Assembly: GCA_002414385.1 (NCBI GenBank)
Contig: DHZH01000005.1
Span: 62,001-126,000 of the forward strand
DNA: 64,000 nt
Direction of reading: 5' to 3'
DNA from: Gammaproteobacteria bacterium UBA5109
Lineage (GTDB): Bacteria > Pseudomonadota > Gammaproteobacteria > Pseudomonadales > Pseudohongiellaceae
The position numbers and the translations under genes are program-made. This document shows positions 51,257-58,446 of this stretch, piece by piece. The notes below the pieces were generated by a model. The model searched no databases and was not told where the DNA came from. It saw nothing but the letters and a program-made list of their open reading frames with translations. Positions within the stretch are counted from its first letter, which is position 1. Every line of letters begins with the position of its first letter.

Positions 51257-52327
51257 CTATTCAGCAATTGCCGGGTTAACCCATGGAATCGAATACCAGT
51301 AATACCTGCCATCCCGCCCCGGAGCTGTACAGTTATAGCGAAAGCGTCTTCCGTTACTCTCTGTGCTGCTGCTAACCCGGTAGATCATTTCATCTGCATC
51401 CAGGGCTTCCACCTGCATGTTCTGGTTATTGTGATAGCAGGCCAGTTGTGAAAGGCCAGGAGTGCCTTCGGCAAAATCCAGTTCAGCATCCGGGCTGTTA
51501 TCGCTGGTTACCGGCGTTTGCGGGCTGACGCCATCCAGGGTAAATGCCAGGCTTTTGACTTTATTGGGAAAGGTATTCATCGACACGTAAATGCCGGAAA
51601 AGGGAAAGCGTGGCAGGGCAGTGTAATCTGATGAGCCATTTATCGGGCCGGAATGCTGGGCGATACCGACAAAGCCCATGTCAGTGACCAACTCCTGGAT
51701 CTGTGGATTAAACTCTCCGTAGGGATAAGCCAGCAAGCGATGGTTCTGCCCGGTTTCAGCCACAATACTGTCTTCTGCCTGCTGGATTTCTCCACGGATA
51801 CGTTGCAGCCAGGCAGCTTCTGATTCACCGTCCAGGCGGTCCAGGAAATAGGGGTGGGTGACCGTATGATTGGCTATCGTCGCTCCTGCGGCAGCCATTT
51901 CCCTTATCTGGTCCCAGTTGGCATAAAGGTTGGCGTTGCTTTCCAGCAAGCCGGTGGTGACAAAAATGGTAAAAGGCCAGTCACGTTCCTGAAGCAGGGG
52001 ATATGCTTCGGTATAAACCGAAAGATAGCCATCATCAAAGGTGATGGCGGCGGCGTAGTCCGGCAGGCTTTCACCATTGCGCAGTTTGCTGATGATTTCT
52101 TCCAGCGGCAGGATGGCAAAATCATTGTCCTGCAGATAATCCATATGACGACGGAAGTCTTCCGGACTGGTGCTGGTTACCGGTGGGGTGGAGGTGGAAA
52201 TAAAATGGTATTGCAGAATCACCGCCTGATCAGCATGCTGGGCCTGTAATGGAGAAGAAGTAAACAGCATGCTGGCGAGCAGGAGGCTAGCAGCTAATAT
52301 AAAAGCGGATAGTATTCTGGTTTGCAT
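51257..52327 (-). CDS. Secreted polysaccharide deacetylase (NodB family)
   Basis: 356 residues with signal peptide (ILSAFILAASLLLASMLF, cleavage after about LQAQ). The NodB domain shows AAITFDDGYLSVYTEAYPLL (the TFDDG motif with the catalytic and metal Asp), IANHTVTHPYF (metal His pair H-x4-H) and LLAYPYGEFNP. A C-terminal region of about 110 residues after the catalytic domain is not recognised. It may deacetylate a cell-envelope or extracellular glycan; no surrounding gene fixes the substrate. AGGA nine bases upstream supports ATG 52327 rather than 52336. Confidence 0.88.
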   Translation of the reverse strand: MQTRILSAFILAASLLLASMLFTSSPLQAQHADQAVILQYHFISTSTPPVTSTSPEDFRRHMDYLQDNDFAILPLEEIISKLRNGESLPDYAAAITFDDGYLSVYTEAYPLLQERDWPFTIFVTTGLLESNANLYANWDQIREMAAAGATIANHTVTHPYFLDRLDGESEAAWLQRIRGEIQQAEDSIVAETGQNHRLLAYPYGEFNPQIQELVTDMGFVGIAQHSGPINGSSDYTALPRFPFSGIYVSMNTFPNKVKSLAFTLDGVSPQTPVTSDNSPDAELDFAEGTPGLSQLACYHNNQNMQVEALDADEMIYRVSSSTESNGRRFRYNCTAPGRDGRYYWYSIPWVNPAIAE

Positions 52328-52492
52328 TCTGATCATTCCTGATACCTGTTAAATAGTGATGTCTGGAATTATACTAGGCCCCCTCCGGCTGATTATAGTT
52401 TGCTTTCTGCTCCAGGAGATAGAAGGCAACAAGACAGACAGGCAGGAATTCATGACATCTTTCAAGCAAAACATATAACAGGTATAAGCACA

Positions 52493-53347
52493 ATGCAGAG
52501 AAAACAGCATCTGCGATTTAATCGTCTGCAAAAGAATTTGCGTCGCGACTGCGGCCGGGCCATCGCTGATTTCAGGATGATTGAAGAAGGTGACCTGGTC
52601 ATGGTTTGCCTGTCGGGAGGCAAGGATTCCTATGTCATGCTGGATATTCTGCTGAACCTGCAAAAGCATGCACCGATTAATTTCTCCCTCAAAGCCGTTA
52701 ACCTGGATCAGAAGCAGCCTGGTTTCCCGGAACATGTTCTGCCGGAATACCTGCAGTCCATTGGTGTCGATTATCATATTCTGGAGCAGGACACCTATTC
52801 TGTTGTGGTTGAAAAAACCGCTGAAGGGAAAAGTTATTGCGGACTGTGTTCAAGACTTCGACGTGGCAACCTGTACAGTTATGCAGAGGAAATAGGCGCC
52901 ACAAAAATTGCCCTGGGTCATCACCGTAATGACATTATGGAGACCCTGTTTCTGAATATGTTTTTCGGCGGCAAATTAAAAGCCATGCCGCCGAAACTGC
53001 TCAGCGATGATAAAAAGCATATCGTTATCCGACCGCTGGCTTATTGCCGGGAAGAGGAAATCGCTGAATTCGCCGGACTCAGACAATTTCCGATTATCCC
53101 CTGTACCCTGTGCGGCAACCAGGAAAACATGCAACGACAGGAGATCAAAGCCATGCTTAACGAGTGGGGCAGACGTTACCCTGGAAGACTTGACGTCCTG
53201 TTTCGCAGTATTGGCAATGTTGCACCATCGCACCTTGCCGACACTTCACTGTACGATTTCGCCGGACTTGACGAAGAACGCAGGAATGCGCATGCAGAAA
53301 CAGAGGAGATTCAGGCCAGGCAGATCAAAGCGGTCAATCTATCCTGA
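52493..53347 (+). CDS. ttcA: tRNA 2-thiocytidine biosynthesis protein TtcA
   Basis: 284 residues. PP-loop SGGKDS in MVCLSGGKDSYVMLDIL (about 38-54), the paired CxxC motifs (CGLCSRLRRG and CTLCGNQ) that bind the iron-sulfur cluster, and ALGHHRNDIMETLFLNMFFG. The enzyme thiolates C32 of some tRNAs using ATP and a persulfide donor. ATG 52493 gives the usual N-terminus; the frame extends upstream to 52400 without similarity. It opens a cluster with yheU, tusA and pdxB; the TusA-like sulfur carrier two genes later fits the sulfur theme. Confidence 0.95.
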   Translation: MQRKQHLRFNRLQKNLRRDCGRAIADFRMIEEGDLVMVCLSGGKDSYVMLDILLNLQKHAPINFSLKAVNLDQKQPGFPEHVLPEYLQSIGVDYHILEQDTYSVVVEKTAEGKSYCGLCSRLRRGNLYSYAEEIGATKIALGHHRNDIMETLFLNMFFGGKLKAMPPKLLSDDKKHIVIRPLAYCREEEIAEFAGLRQFPIIPCTLCGNQENMQRQEIKAMLNEWGRRYPGRLDVLFRSIGNVAPSHLADTSLYDFAGLDEERRNAHAETEEIQARQIKAVNLS

Positions 53348-53352
53348 GCAAG

Positions 53353-53559
53353 ATGGAAATTCCTTACACTGAGCTGAGTCCTGATACCCTTAGAAGCCTG
53401 ATAGAAGAGTTTGTCAGCCGGGAAGGGACTGATTACGGCCAGAGCGCCTATACAATTGATGACAAGGTGCGCCATGTAATGCGCCAGTTGGAAAACAAAC
53501 AGGCTTATATTAACTATGATGCTGACAGCACCAGCTGCAACATTGTTCTCAAGCAGTAA
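53353..53559 (+). CDS. yheU: YheU/UPF0270 family protein
   Basis: 68 residues. MEIPYTELSPDTLRSLIEEF and SREGTDYGQSAYTIDDKVRH match the UPF0270 family (E. coli YheU: [20 protein letters not shown]). Function unknown. It starts five bases after the ttcA stop. No clear Shine-Dalgarno sequence. Confidence 0.88.
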   Translation: MEIPYTELSPDTLRSLIEEFVSREGTDYGQSAYTIDDKVRHVMRQLENKQAYINYDADSTSCNIVLKQ

Positions 53560-53570
53560 TTTACTTTGGC

Positions 53571-53867
53571 ATGGATGATAAAAACAAAAACAGTGATTAT
53601 TCTCTCGATGCCCGTGGCCTGTTCTGTCCGGAACCGGTCATGCTTTTACATAAAAAAATTCGTGAGATTGCTGTCGGCGAAACGCTATCAGTTGTTGCGA
53701 CTGACCCTTCGACCACACGTGACATCCCCAAATTCTGTCATTTTCTGGGCCATGAACTGCTTGAGAGTAGTGAAGATGACAACAGGAAAAATGAAAACGA
53801 TAAAACAAGTAAAGAGTTTTTCTACCTGATTCGAAAAGCAGGTAGCGGACAGGAGAGTGAAGCCTGA
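53571..53867 (+). CDS. tusA: TusA-family sulfur carrier
   Basis: 98 residues. LDARGLFCPEPVMLLHKKI contains the CPxP motif whose cysteine carries the persulfide, and the C-terminal part FCHFLGHELLESSEDD fits the beta-alpha-beta TusA fold. In E. coli TusA relays sulfur for tRNA thiolation; near ttcA a role in sulfur transfer is plausible. A charged C-terminal tail (KNENDKTSKE) is slightly longer than in E. coli TusA. Its stop overlaps the probable CTG start of pdxB. Confidence 0.9.
   Translation: MDDKNKNSDYSLDARGLFCPEPVMLLHKKIREIAVGETLSVVATDPSTTRDIPKFCHFLGHELLESSEDDNRKNENDKTSKEFFYLIRKAGSGQESEA
53851..53866 (+). promoter_or_regulatory. Shine-Dalgarno and CTG start of pdxB
   Basis: AGGAG (53851-53855), eight bases, then CTG (53864-53866) overlapping the tusA TGA as CTGA. 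An in-frame TGA at 53858-53860 excludes anything earlier, and the next ATG/GTG/TTG in frame is TTG 53936, inside the conserved region. Confidence 0.65.
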
Positions 53868-55009
53868 CTGCCAGAGCGAATAAATCCCTGCGAATAATTG
53901 CCGATGAAAACCTGAGCGGCCTGTCCGCATTCAAGTTGCTGGGGAATCTTGTCAGCCTGCCTGGCAGGGAAATTAATGCAGAAACAATCCGAGATGCTGA
54001 TGCTCTGTTAGTCCGATCGGTAACAGACATAAACTCAGAACTACTGAAAGACAGCAGTATCAGTTTTGTGGGGACCGCAACCAGTGGCATTGATCATGTC
54101 GATCTCGATTACCTGAGACAGAACAGGATTCATTTTGCCTACGCACCGGGCTGTAATGCCCAGGCTGTTGTGCAGTATGTTTTTGCTGTACTGGCCTGGC
54201 TTTCCGAGCATGATGATTTTGACTGGCAAAACAAAACCGTTGGCATTATAGGCGGCGGAAAAATCGGCACTCTGCTCGCCACTTACCTACAGTCACTGGG
54301 CATGGAATTTGTTATTTATGATCCTTTTCTGGATGAATCATATGAGTTCGCCGACAAGCTGGTTTCACTGGACGTAAGTTTGAATCAGGATGTAATCAGT
54401 CTGCATTGTTCATTACGAAAGAATGATCCGCACTCCAGTTTTCATTTGCTTGATGCCAATGTGTTGAATCAGCTCAGCGAAGGCAGCATTCTGATCAATG
54501 CTTCCCGTGGTTCAGTTATTGATAATCAGGCTCTGAAAGATTTTCTGACGGAAAGGCAGGATGTTTCCTGTGTGCTTGATGTCTGGGAAAACGAACCGGC
54601 GATTGATGCCAGCCTGCTGCAAGAGGTCAGACTGGGGACCAGTCATATCGCGGGTTATTCACTTGAAGGCAAGGAGCAGGGAAGCGCACAGATCTACCAG
54701 GCTATGCTGGATTGTTTTGCGATTGATGATGCACCTGCATTCCCTGTCAATCACAGGCAAAGCAAACTGGAAATTCCTCTTGTTGATGGCGTAATGCACG
54801 CAGTAAACCGCTGCATACTGAGTTCCTATAATATAAACGGAGATGATGACCTGCTCAGACAGGCCACAAAGGATAATAGTCAATTAGCCGTGAACTTTGA
54901 TGGTTTACGTAAAAACTATTCCTTACGACGTGAGTTCTCGCACTTCAAGCTGATGCCAGGCCTGAGCAATGAAGCATACAGCATCCTGAAAAAGCTGGGC
55001 TTTGCCTGA
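53864..55009 (+). CDS. pdxB: Erythronate-4-phosphate dehydrogenase PdxB
   Basis: Second enzyme of the DXP-dependent vitamin B6 pathway, about 381 residues. SLRIIADENLSGLSAF corresponds to the PdxB N-terminus MKILVDEN; then ADALLVRSVTDINSELL, FVGTATSGIDHVDLDYL, APGCNAQAVVQYVFAVLAWL, the NAD motif GIIGGGKIGTLLA, INASRGSVIDNQAL, and THIAG-type SHIAGYSLEGKEQGSAQIYQ with the catalytic His. A C-terminal dimerisation domain follows. A start at TTG 53936 would remove the conserved first strand, so CTG 53864 (best Shine-Dalgarno) or CTG 53888 (best alignment) must be used. Convergent with alaA. Confidence 0.92.
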   Translation: MTARANKSLRIIADENLSGLSAFKLLGNLVSLPGREINAETIRDADALLVRSVTDINSELLKDSSISFVGTATSGIDHVDLDYLRQNRIHFAYAPGCNAQAVVQYVFAVLAWLSEHDDFDWQNKTVGIIGGGKIGTLLATYLQSLGMEFVIYDPFLDESYEFADKLVSLDVSLNQDVISLHCSLRKNDPHSSFHLLDANVLNQLSEGSILINASRGSVIDNQALKDFLTERQDVSCVLDVWENEPAIDASLLQEVRLGTSHIAGYSLEGKEQGSAQIYQAMLDCFAIDDAPAFPVNHRQSKLEIPLVDGVMHAVNRCILSSYNINGDDDLLRQATKDNSQLAVNFDGLRKNYSLRREFSHFKLMPGLSNEAYSILKKLGFA

Positions 55010-55021
55010 GTTTTCGTACTT

Positions 55022-56239
55022 TTAGCTTTGCGAATACTTGTCGAGAAACCGGGCCAGTTTTTCCAGCGCATCCTCTAACACATCTTCACGTGGCAAAAAT
55101 ACAATACGGAAATGTTGCTGGTCAGGAATATTGAATCCGCTGCCCTGAACCATCAATACTTTTTCCTGTAAAAGAAGCTCGAGAATCAGTTTTTCGTCAT
55201 TACTAATCTTGAACTTTTTCGGATCAAGTTTCGGGAAAAGATAAATGGCGCCTTTTGGTAAAGTGCAACTGACACCTGGAATATCATTGAGCATCCTGTG
55301 AGCCAGATCGCGCTGGTCCCGCAGACGTCCGCCCGGAATGATCAGCTCATTGATGCTCTGGTATCCACCCAGAGCTGTCTGAATGGCCAGTTGTGCCGGA
55401 ACGTTGGAACACAGGCGCATATTGGTGAGCACCTCAAGTCCTTCAATATAATCGCGGGCCTGACTCTTGTCTCCACTGATATACATCCAGCCGGAACGAA
55501 AACCGGCCAGACGATAGGTCTTGGACAAGCCGTTAAAAGTCAGAATCAGCAGATCATCACATAAAGATGCCAAGGGTACATGTTTGGCATCATCGTAAAG
55601 AATCTTGTCGTAGATTTCGTCAGCGTAAAGAATCAGTTCATGCTCACGGGCGAGCTTGATGATTTCCTCAAGTAGCTCTTTGCTGTAAACCGCACCGGTT
55701 GGGTTATTGGGATTGATCAATACCAGGGCACGGGTGCGATCACTGATTTTGTTTCTTATATCGTTGATATCAGGAAACCAGTCAGCTTCTTCATCACAGC
55801 GATAATGTACCGGACGGCCGCCACTCAGACTGACTGCAGCAGTCCACAGAGGATAATCCGGAGCCGGAATCAGCACTTCATCTCCATTATTCAGTAAGGC
55901 CTGCATGGCCATGACAATCAGCTCACTGACGCCATTGCCAAGATAGATGTCGTCAATTTCAACGCCTTTGATTCCCAGGCGCTGGGTTTCATGCATGACC
56001 GCTTTGCGGGCAGAAAACAGGCCCTTGGAATCAGAGTAGGGCTCGGCCTCACTTAGGTTATGAATCACGTCCTGTAATATTTCATCAGGTGCGTCGAAAT
56101 CAAAGGCACCGGGATTGCCAATATTGAGTTTGGTAATCTTGTGGCCTTCTTCTTCAAGGTGCCTGGCAGCCTTCAGGGCAGGTCCCCTGATTTCATAACA
56201 GACATGTTGGAGTTTGTCTGACTGCTTGATTGTGTTCAT
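55022..56239 (-). CDS. alaA: Glutamate-pyruvate aminotransferase AlaA
   Basis: PLP-dependent class I aminotransferase, 405 residues, cytosolic alanine synthesis. YEIRGPALKAARHLEEEGHK and LNIGNPGAFDFDAPDEI match the AlaA (YfbQ) branch. The PLP lysine is in TFNGLSKTYRLAGFRSGWMY (about 235-254), with INPNNPTGAVYSKELL, YADEIYDKILYD and the substrate-binding Arg in HFRIVFLP. ATG 56239 gives the standard N-terminus. Confidence 0.93.
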   Translation of the reverse strand: MNTIKQSDKLQHVCYEIRGPALKAARHLEEEGHKITKLNIGNPGAFDFDAPDEILQDVIHNLSEAEPYSDSKGLFSARKAVMHETQRLGIKGVEIDDIYLGNGVSELIVMAMQALLNNGDEVLIPAPDYPLWTAAVSLSGGRPVHYRCDEEADWFPDINDIRNKISDRTRALVLINPNNPTGAVYSKELLEEIIKLAREHELILYADEIYDKILYDDAKHVPLASLCDDLLILTFNGLSKTYRLAGFRSGWMYISGDKSQARDYIEGLEVLTNMRLCSNVPAQLAIQTALGGYQSINELIIPGGRLRDQRDLAHRMLNDIPGVSCTLPKGAIYLFPKLDPKKFKISNDEKLILELLLQEKVLMVQGSGFNIPDQQHFRIVFLPREDVLEDALEKLARFLDKYSQS

Positions 56240-56277
56240 AAGCTTACCGCATGTTATCGCCAGGCCTTATCTGGCGC

Positions 56278-56283
56278 TATAAT
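56278..56283 (+). promoter_or_regulatory. TATAAT box with upstream inverted repeat
   Basis: A consensus -10 in the alaA-msrB gap, preceded by GCCAG/CTGGC (56259-56275) at the -35 position. Orientation towards msrB, 180 bases ahead of its start; no good -35. Confidence 0.3.
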
Positions 56284-56353
56284 TAAGGAAGAAAAAGGCA
56301 GAGAATTGTACAGAATTGCCCGATTGATAACCAGAACTGCATTTATCGGGTAA

Positions 56354-56424
56354 TGGTTCATTTGGCAATCTTGTTCGGGGCTTTAGCCCCGAACATAATT
56401 GCCTTTGAGTTTCAAAATGAACCA
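56354..56424. repeat. Long nested inverted repeat upstream of msrB
   Basis: Outer arms TGGTTCATTT (56354-56363) and AAATGAACCA (56415-56424). Inner arms GGCAAT/ATTGCC (56364-56369, 56398-56403) and GTTCGGGGC/GCCCCGAAC (56373-56381, 56386-56394) with a four-base loop. No T tract. It could be a small mobile repeat or a structured msrB leader. Confidence 0.7.
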
Positions 56425-56463
56425 CTACCATTTATCGCTCAGCCGGGCATAAGAGGAAAGAGC

Positions 56464-56880
56464 ATGGAAAAGATCAGCAAAACGAAAGAACAATGGCAGC
56501 AGGAACTTGATGCTGACGAATATCGAATTACCCGTGAGAAAGGAACGGAAGCAGCGTTCAGCGGAGCCTACTGGGACAAACATGACGCCGGTGAGTATCT
56601 GTGCAAATGCTGTGGTCTGCCTTTATTTGATGCCGACACCAAGTATGACTCCGGGAGTGGCTGGCCGAGTTTTACCAGCCCGGTGGATAACAGTCACGTC
56701 GCTGAAGAAGACGACTCCAGCCTGGGCATGCGGCGCACTGAAGTCCTGTGTGCACGCTGTGACGCTCATTTGGGGCATGTGTTTCCCGATGGCCCTGGAC
56801 CGGAAGGGCTGCGTTACTGTATTAATTCAGCGTCGCTGGATTTTCAGGATCAGAACAGGCAGGACAGGGAAGAGGATTAG
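56464..56880 (+). CDS. msrB: Peptide-methionine (R)-S-oxide reductase MsrB
   Basis: 138 residues. The zinc cysteines CKCC and CARC, the WPSFTSPV block, GHVFPDGPGPEGLRYC and the catalytic cysteine in RYCINSASL are all present. Reduces R-methionine sulfoxide in oxidised proteins using thioredoxin. ATG 56464 is preceded by GAGGAAAG; the frame continues upstream to 56353 through the inverted repeat and is not expected to be translated. Its TAG stop overlaps, on the other strand, the TAA of the beta-barrel gene. Confidence 0.95.
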   Translation: MEKISKTKEQWQQELDADEYRITREKGTEAAFSGAYWDKHDAGEYLCKCCGLPLFDADTKYDSGSGWPSFTSPVDNSHVAEEDDSSLGMRRTEVLCARCDAHLGHVFPDGPGPEGLRYCINSASLDFQDQNRQDREED

Positions 56881-58211
56881 AATTGCAGCCTGACGCCAGC
56901 CTGAAAGCGTTTACGATCGTAAGTGTAAAGATCGATATTGCTGTCGTTATCGGTAATGGTGACATCGGCCGTCACTGAAACCATACTGATCGGCTGCCAG
57001 ATCCAGCCGAAAGTCAGTGAAGTTAAGGTATTATCACGTTTAACAACAAAGATCGGATCATCTGCCTTATGTTTACTTTCCTGATGTGAAATTCTGAAAT
57101 AGGTCAGGTGCTCGGGGAGAAGCAGGAACTGATCGGAAAGCGCCACGCCAAAAAACTGCGTGGCATTGTTTTCAGCAATTCCACGCAGAATATGATCAGA
57201 GCCGTAATAGATACTTGCACTTAGCAGGTTACGGTTGGTTCCTTTGGACAGCACTCCGGAAACCAGTACCTGGTTGATGTCACGCAGGTTGGCATTGGGA
57301 TTCACTGAGGTGTTATAGCGAACCGCTGTATAGGCACCTGTCAGAGTCTGGCTCCAGCCGTCCTCACCACGACGGCGCATGGAATTCAGGAAGCTGTAAC
57401 TTTGCTGGAAATTATTATTGTTCAGACGCACGGTCTGGACCCGTAATGAATGGCTGTAGCGTATCTGACGGTTCAGGCCATGGTTGTAGGTTCCCTGGAT
57501 TGAGCCGATATCCAGATCGAACTGATCTGTATCCAGATTGTTACGGTTACGGTAATTACCCTGAAAGGAAAGACTGCGGCTGTTATCGATGGGGCGGTTG
57601 TACAGAATATTGCCGGTGAACTCCCGGTAGTGGTTATTGATTTCCTGTCCTCCGGGACTGAGGGTTACATCGCCGATCGGGGTATCAATTACGCCCAGGT
57701 CAGTAGCGCTGTTGATGTTGGTGTCATAGCCGGTGTTAAAGCCAAACCCCCAGTTAAGGGCACTCTGGGTAACGCTCTGCGCCTGATCAATCAGCTCCAG
57801 GAAAGCTTCAATATTGTTACGGACATTGGGGCTCGGATTACTCGCCAGGACTTCGTTAAACAAGGTTTCAGATGCGGCATAGTTTTCACTGAGAAAGTAG
57901 GCCCGAGCCAGTTCGAGTCTGACCCTTTGTTGATTGGGGTTGTTGAAGGCGACGCGCTCAAAGGCGAATACCGCTTCATCAGCGCGGCCGGATTCCAGTG
58001 CAGCCAGGCCGTATGCAAAATCAAAGTTTGCTTCACCCTCGTAATCGAACAAACCGCTTTGTCCCAGCATATAGGCTTCTTCATAGCGTCCGGTTTCAAT
58101 CAGCGCATTCATCTGGGAAACCAGTTCAGCCTGGCTTGGTGTCTGGGAGAATGTAGCGGCAGAAAAGCCGGTTAATGCTGTGAGAAGAAAAATGCCGAGT
58201 AGCTTTTTCAT
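56877..58211 (-). CDS. Outer-membrane beta-barrel with N-terminal TPR (SLAM/DUF560-like)
   Basis: 444 residues with a cleavable signal (KKLLGIFLLTALTGFSAATF). The periplasmic N-terminal half has TPR-like helices (ALIETGRYEEAYMLGQSG, AALESGRADEAVFAFERVA, ARAYFLSENYAASETLFNEV); from about 150 on it is a run of amphipathic strands ending in the outer-membrane C-terminus AGVRLQF. This layout is that of surface lipoprotein assembly modifiers (DUF560). No lipoprotein substrate gene adjoins it, so the role is open; other TPR-porin families with the same plan are possible. Confidence 0.75.
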   Translation of the reverse strand: MKKLLGIFLLTALTGFSAATFSQTPSQAELVSQMNALIETGRYEEAYMLGQSGLFDYEGEANFDFAYGLAALESGRADEAVFAFERVAFNNPNQQRVRLELARAYFLSENYAASETLFNEVLASNPSPNVRNNIEAFLELIDQAQSVTQSALNWGFGFNTGYDTNINSATDLGVIDTPIGDVTLSPGGQEINNHYREFTGNILYNRPIDNSRSLSFQGNYRNRNNLDTDQFDLDIGSIQGTYNHGLNRQIRYSHSLRVQTVRLNNNNFQQSYSFLNSMRRRGEDGWSQTLTGAYTAVRYNTSVNPNANLRDINQVLVSGVLSKGTNRNLLSASIYYGSDHILRGIAENNATQFFGVALSDQFLLLPEHLTYFRISHQESKHKADDPIFVVKRDNTLTSLTFGWIWQPISMVSVTADVTITDNDSNIDLYTYDRKRFQAGVRLQF

Positions 58212-58280
58212 ATAAAACTGTCCTTCATGCTCAGAAACCTCTGACTGTTTAATACGTCAAGCAGCTGAAACCATTTTGCC

Positions 58281-58308
58281 ATTATCCTTAAATTTCAGGT
58301 AATGCCAA
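58281..58308 (-). promoter_or_regulatory. Candidate promoter of the TPR/beta-barrel gene
   Basis: On the minus strand TTGGCA (58308-58303) and GATAAT (58286-58281) with a 16-base spacer, about 70 bases upstream of the start codon. Confidence 0.45.
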
Positions 58309-58446
58309 GTATTTCACAGATTCTTAATGAAATTTTTAACATCGCACAGTAAGGCCTTATCCAGCATGGGGATAAATAAGCAATTCCCTGAACCATAAGC
58401 TATAATTCGCGGCTTGCTTAATTTACTGTACCGCGGATTGAACAGC

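Noticed and set aside
53344..53353. CTG overlapping the ttcA stop as a fourth CTG start (yheU)
   Set aside because: The family N-terminus MEIPYTELSP begins at the ATG 53353, and no Shine-Dalgarno sequence fits the CTG.
56353..56463. Extended MsrB frame with a hydrophobic start
   Set aside because: It is translated inverted repeat; a strong Shine-Dalgarno sequence stands before ATG 56464. A membrane anchor could be imagined but nothing supports it.
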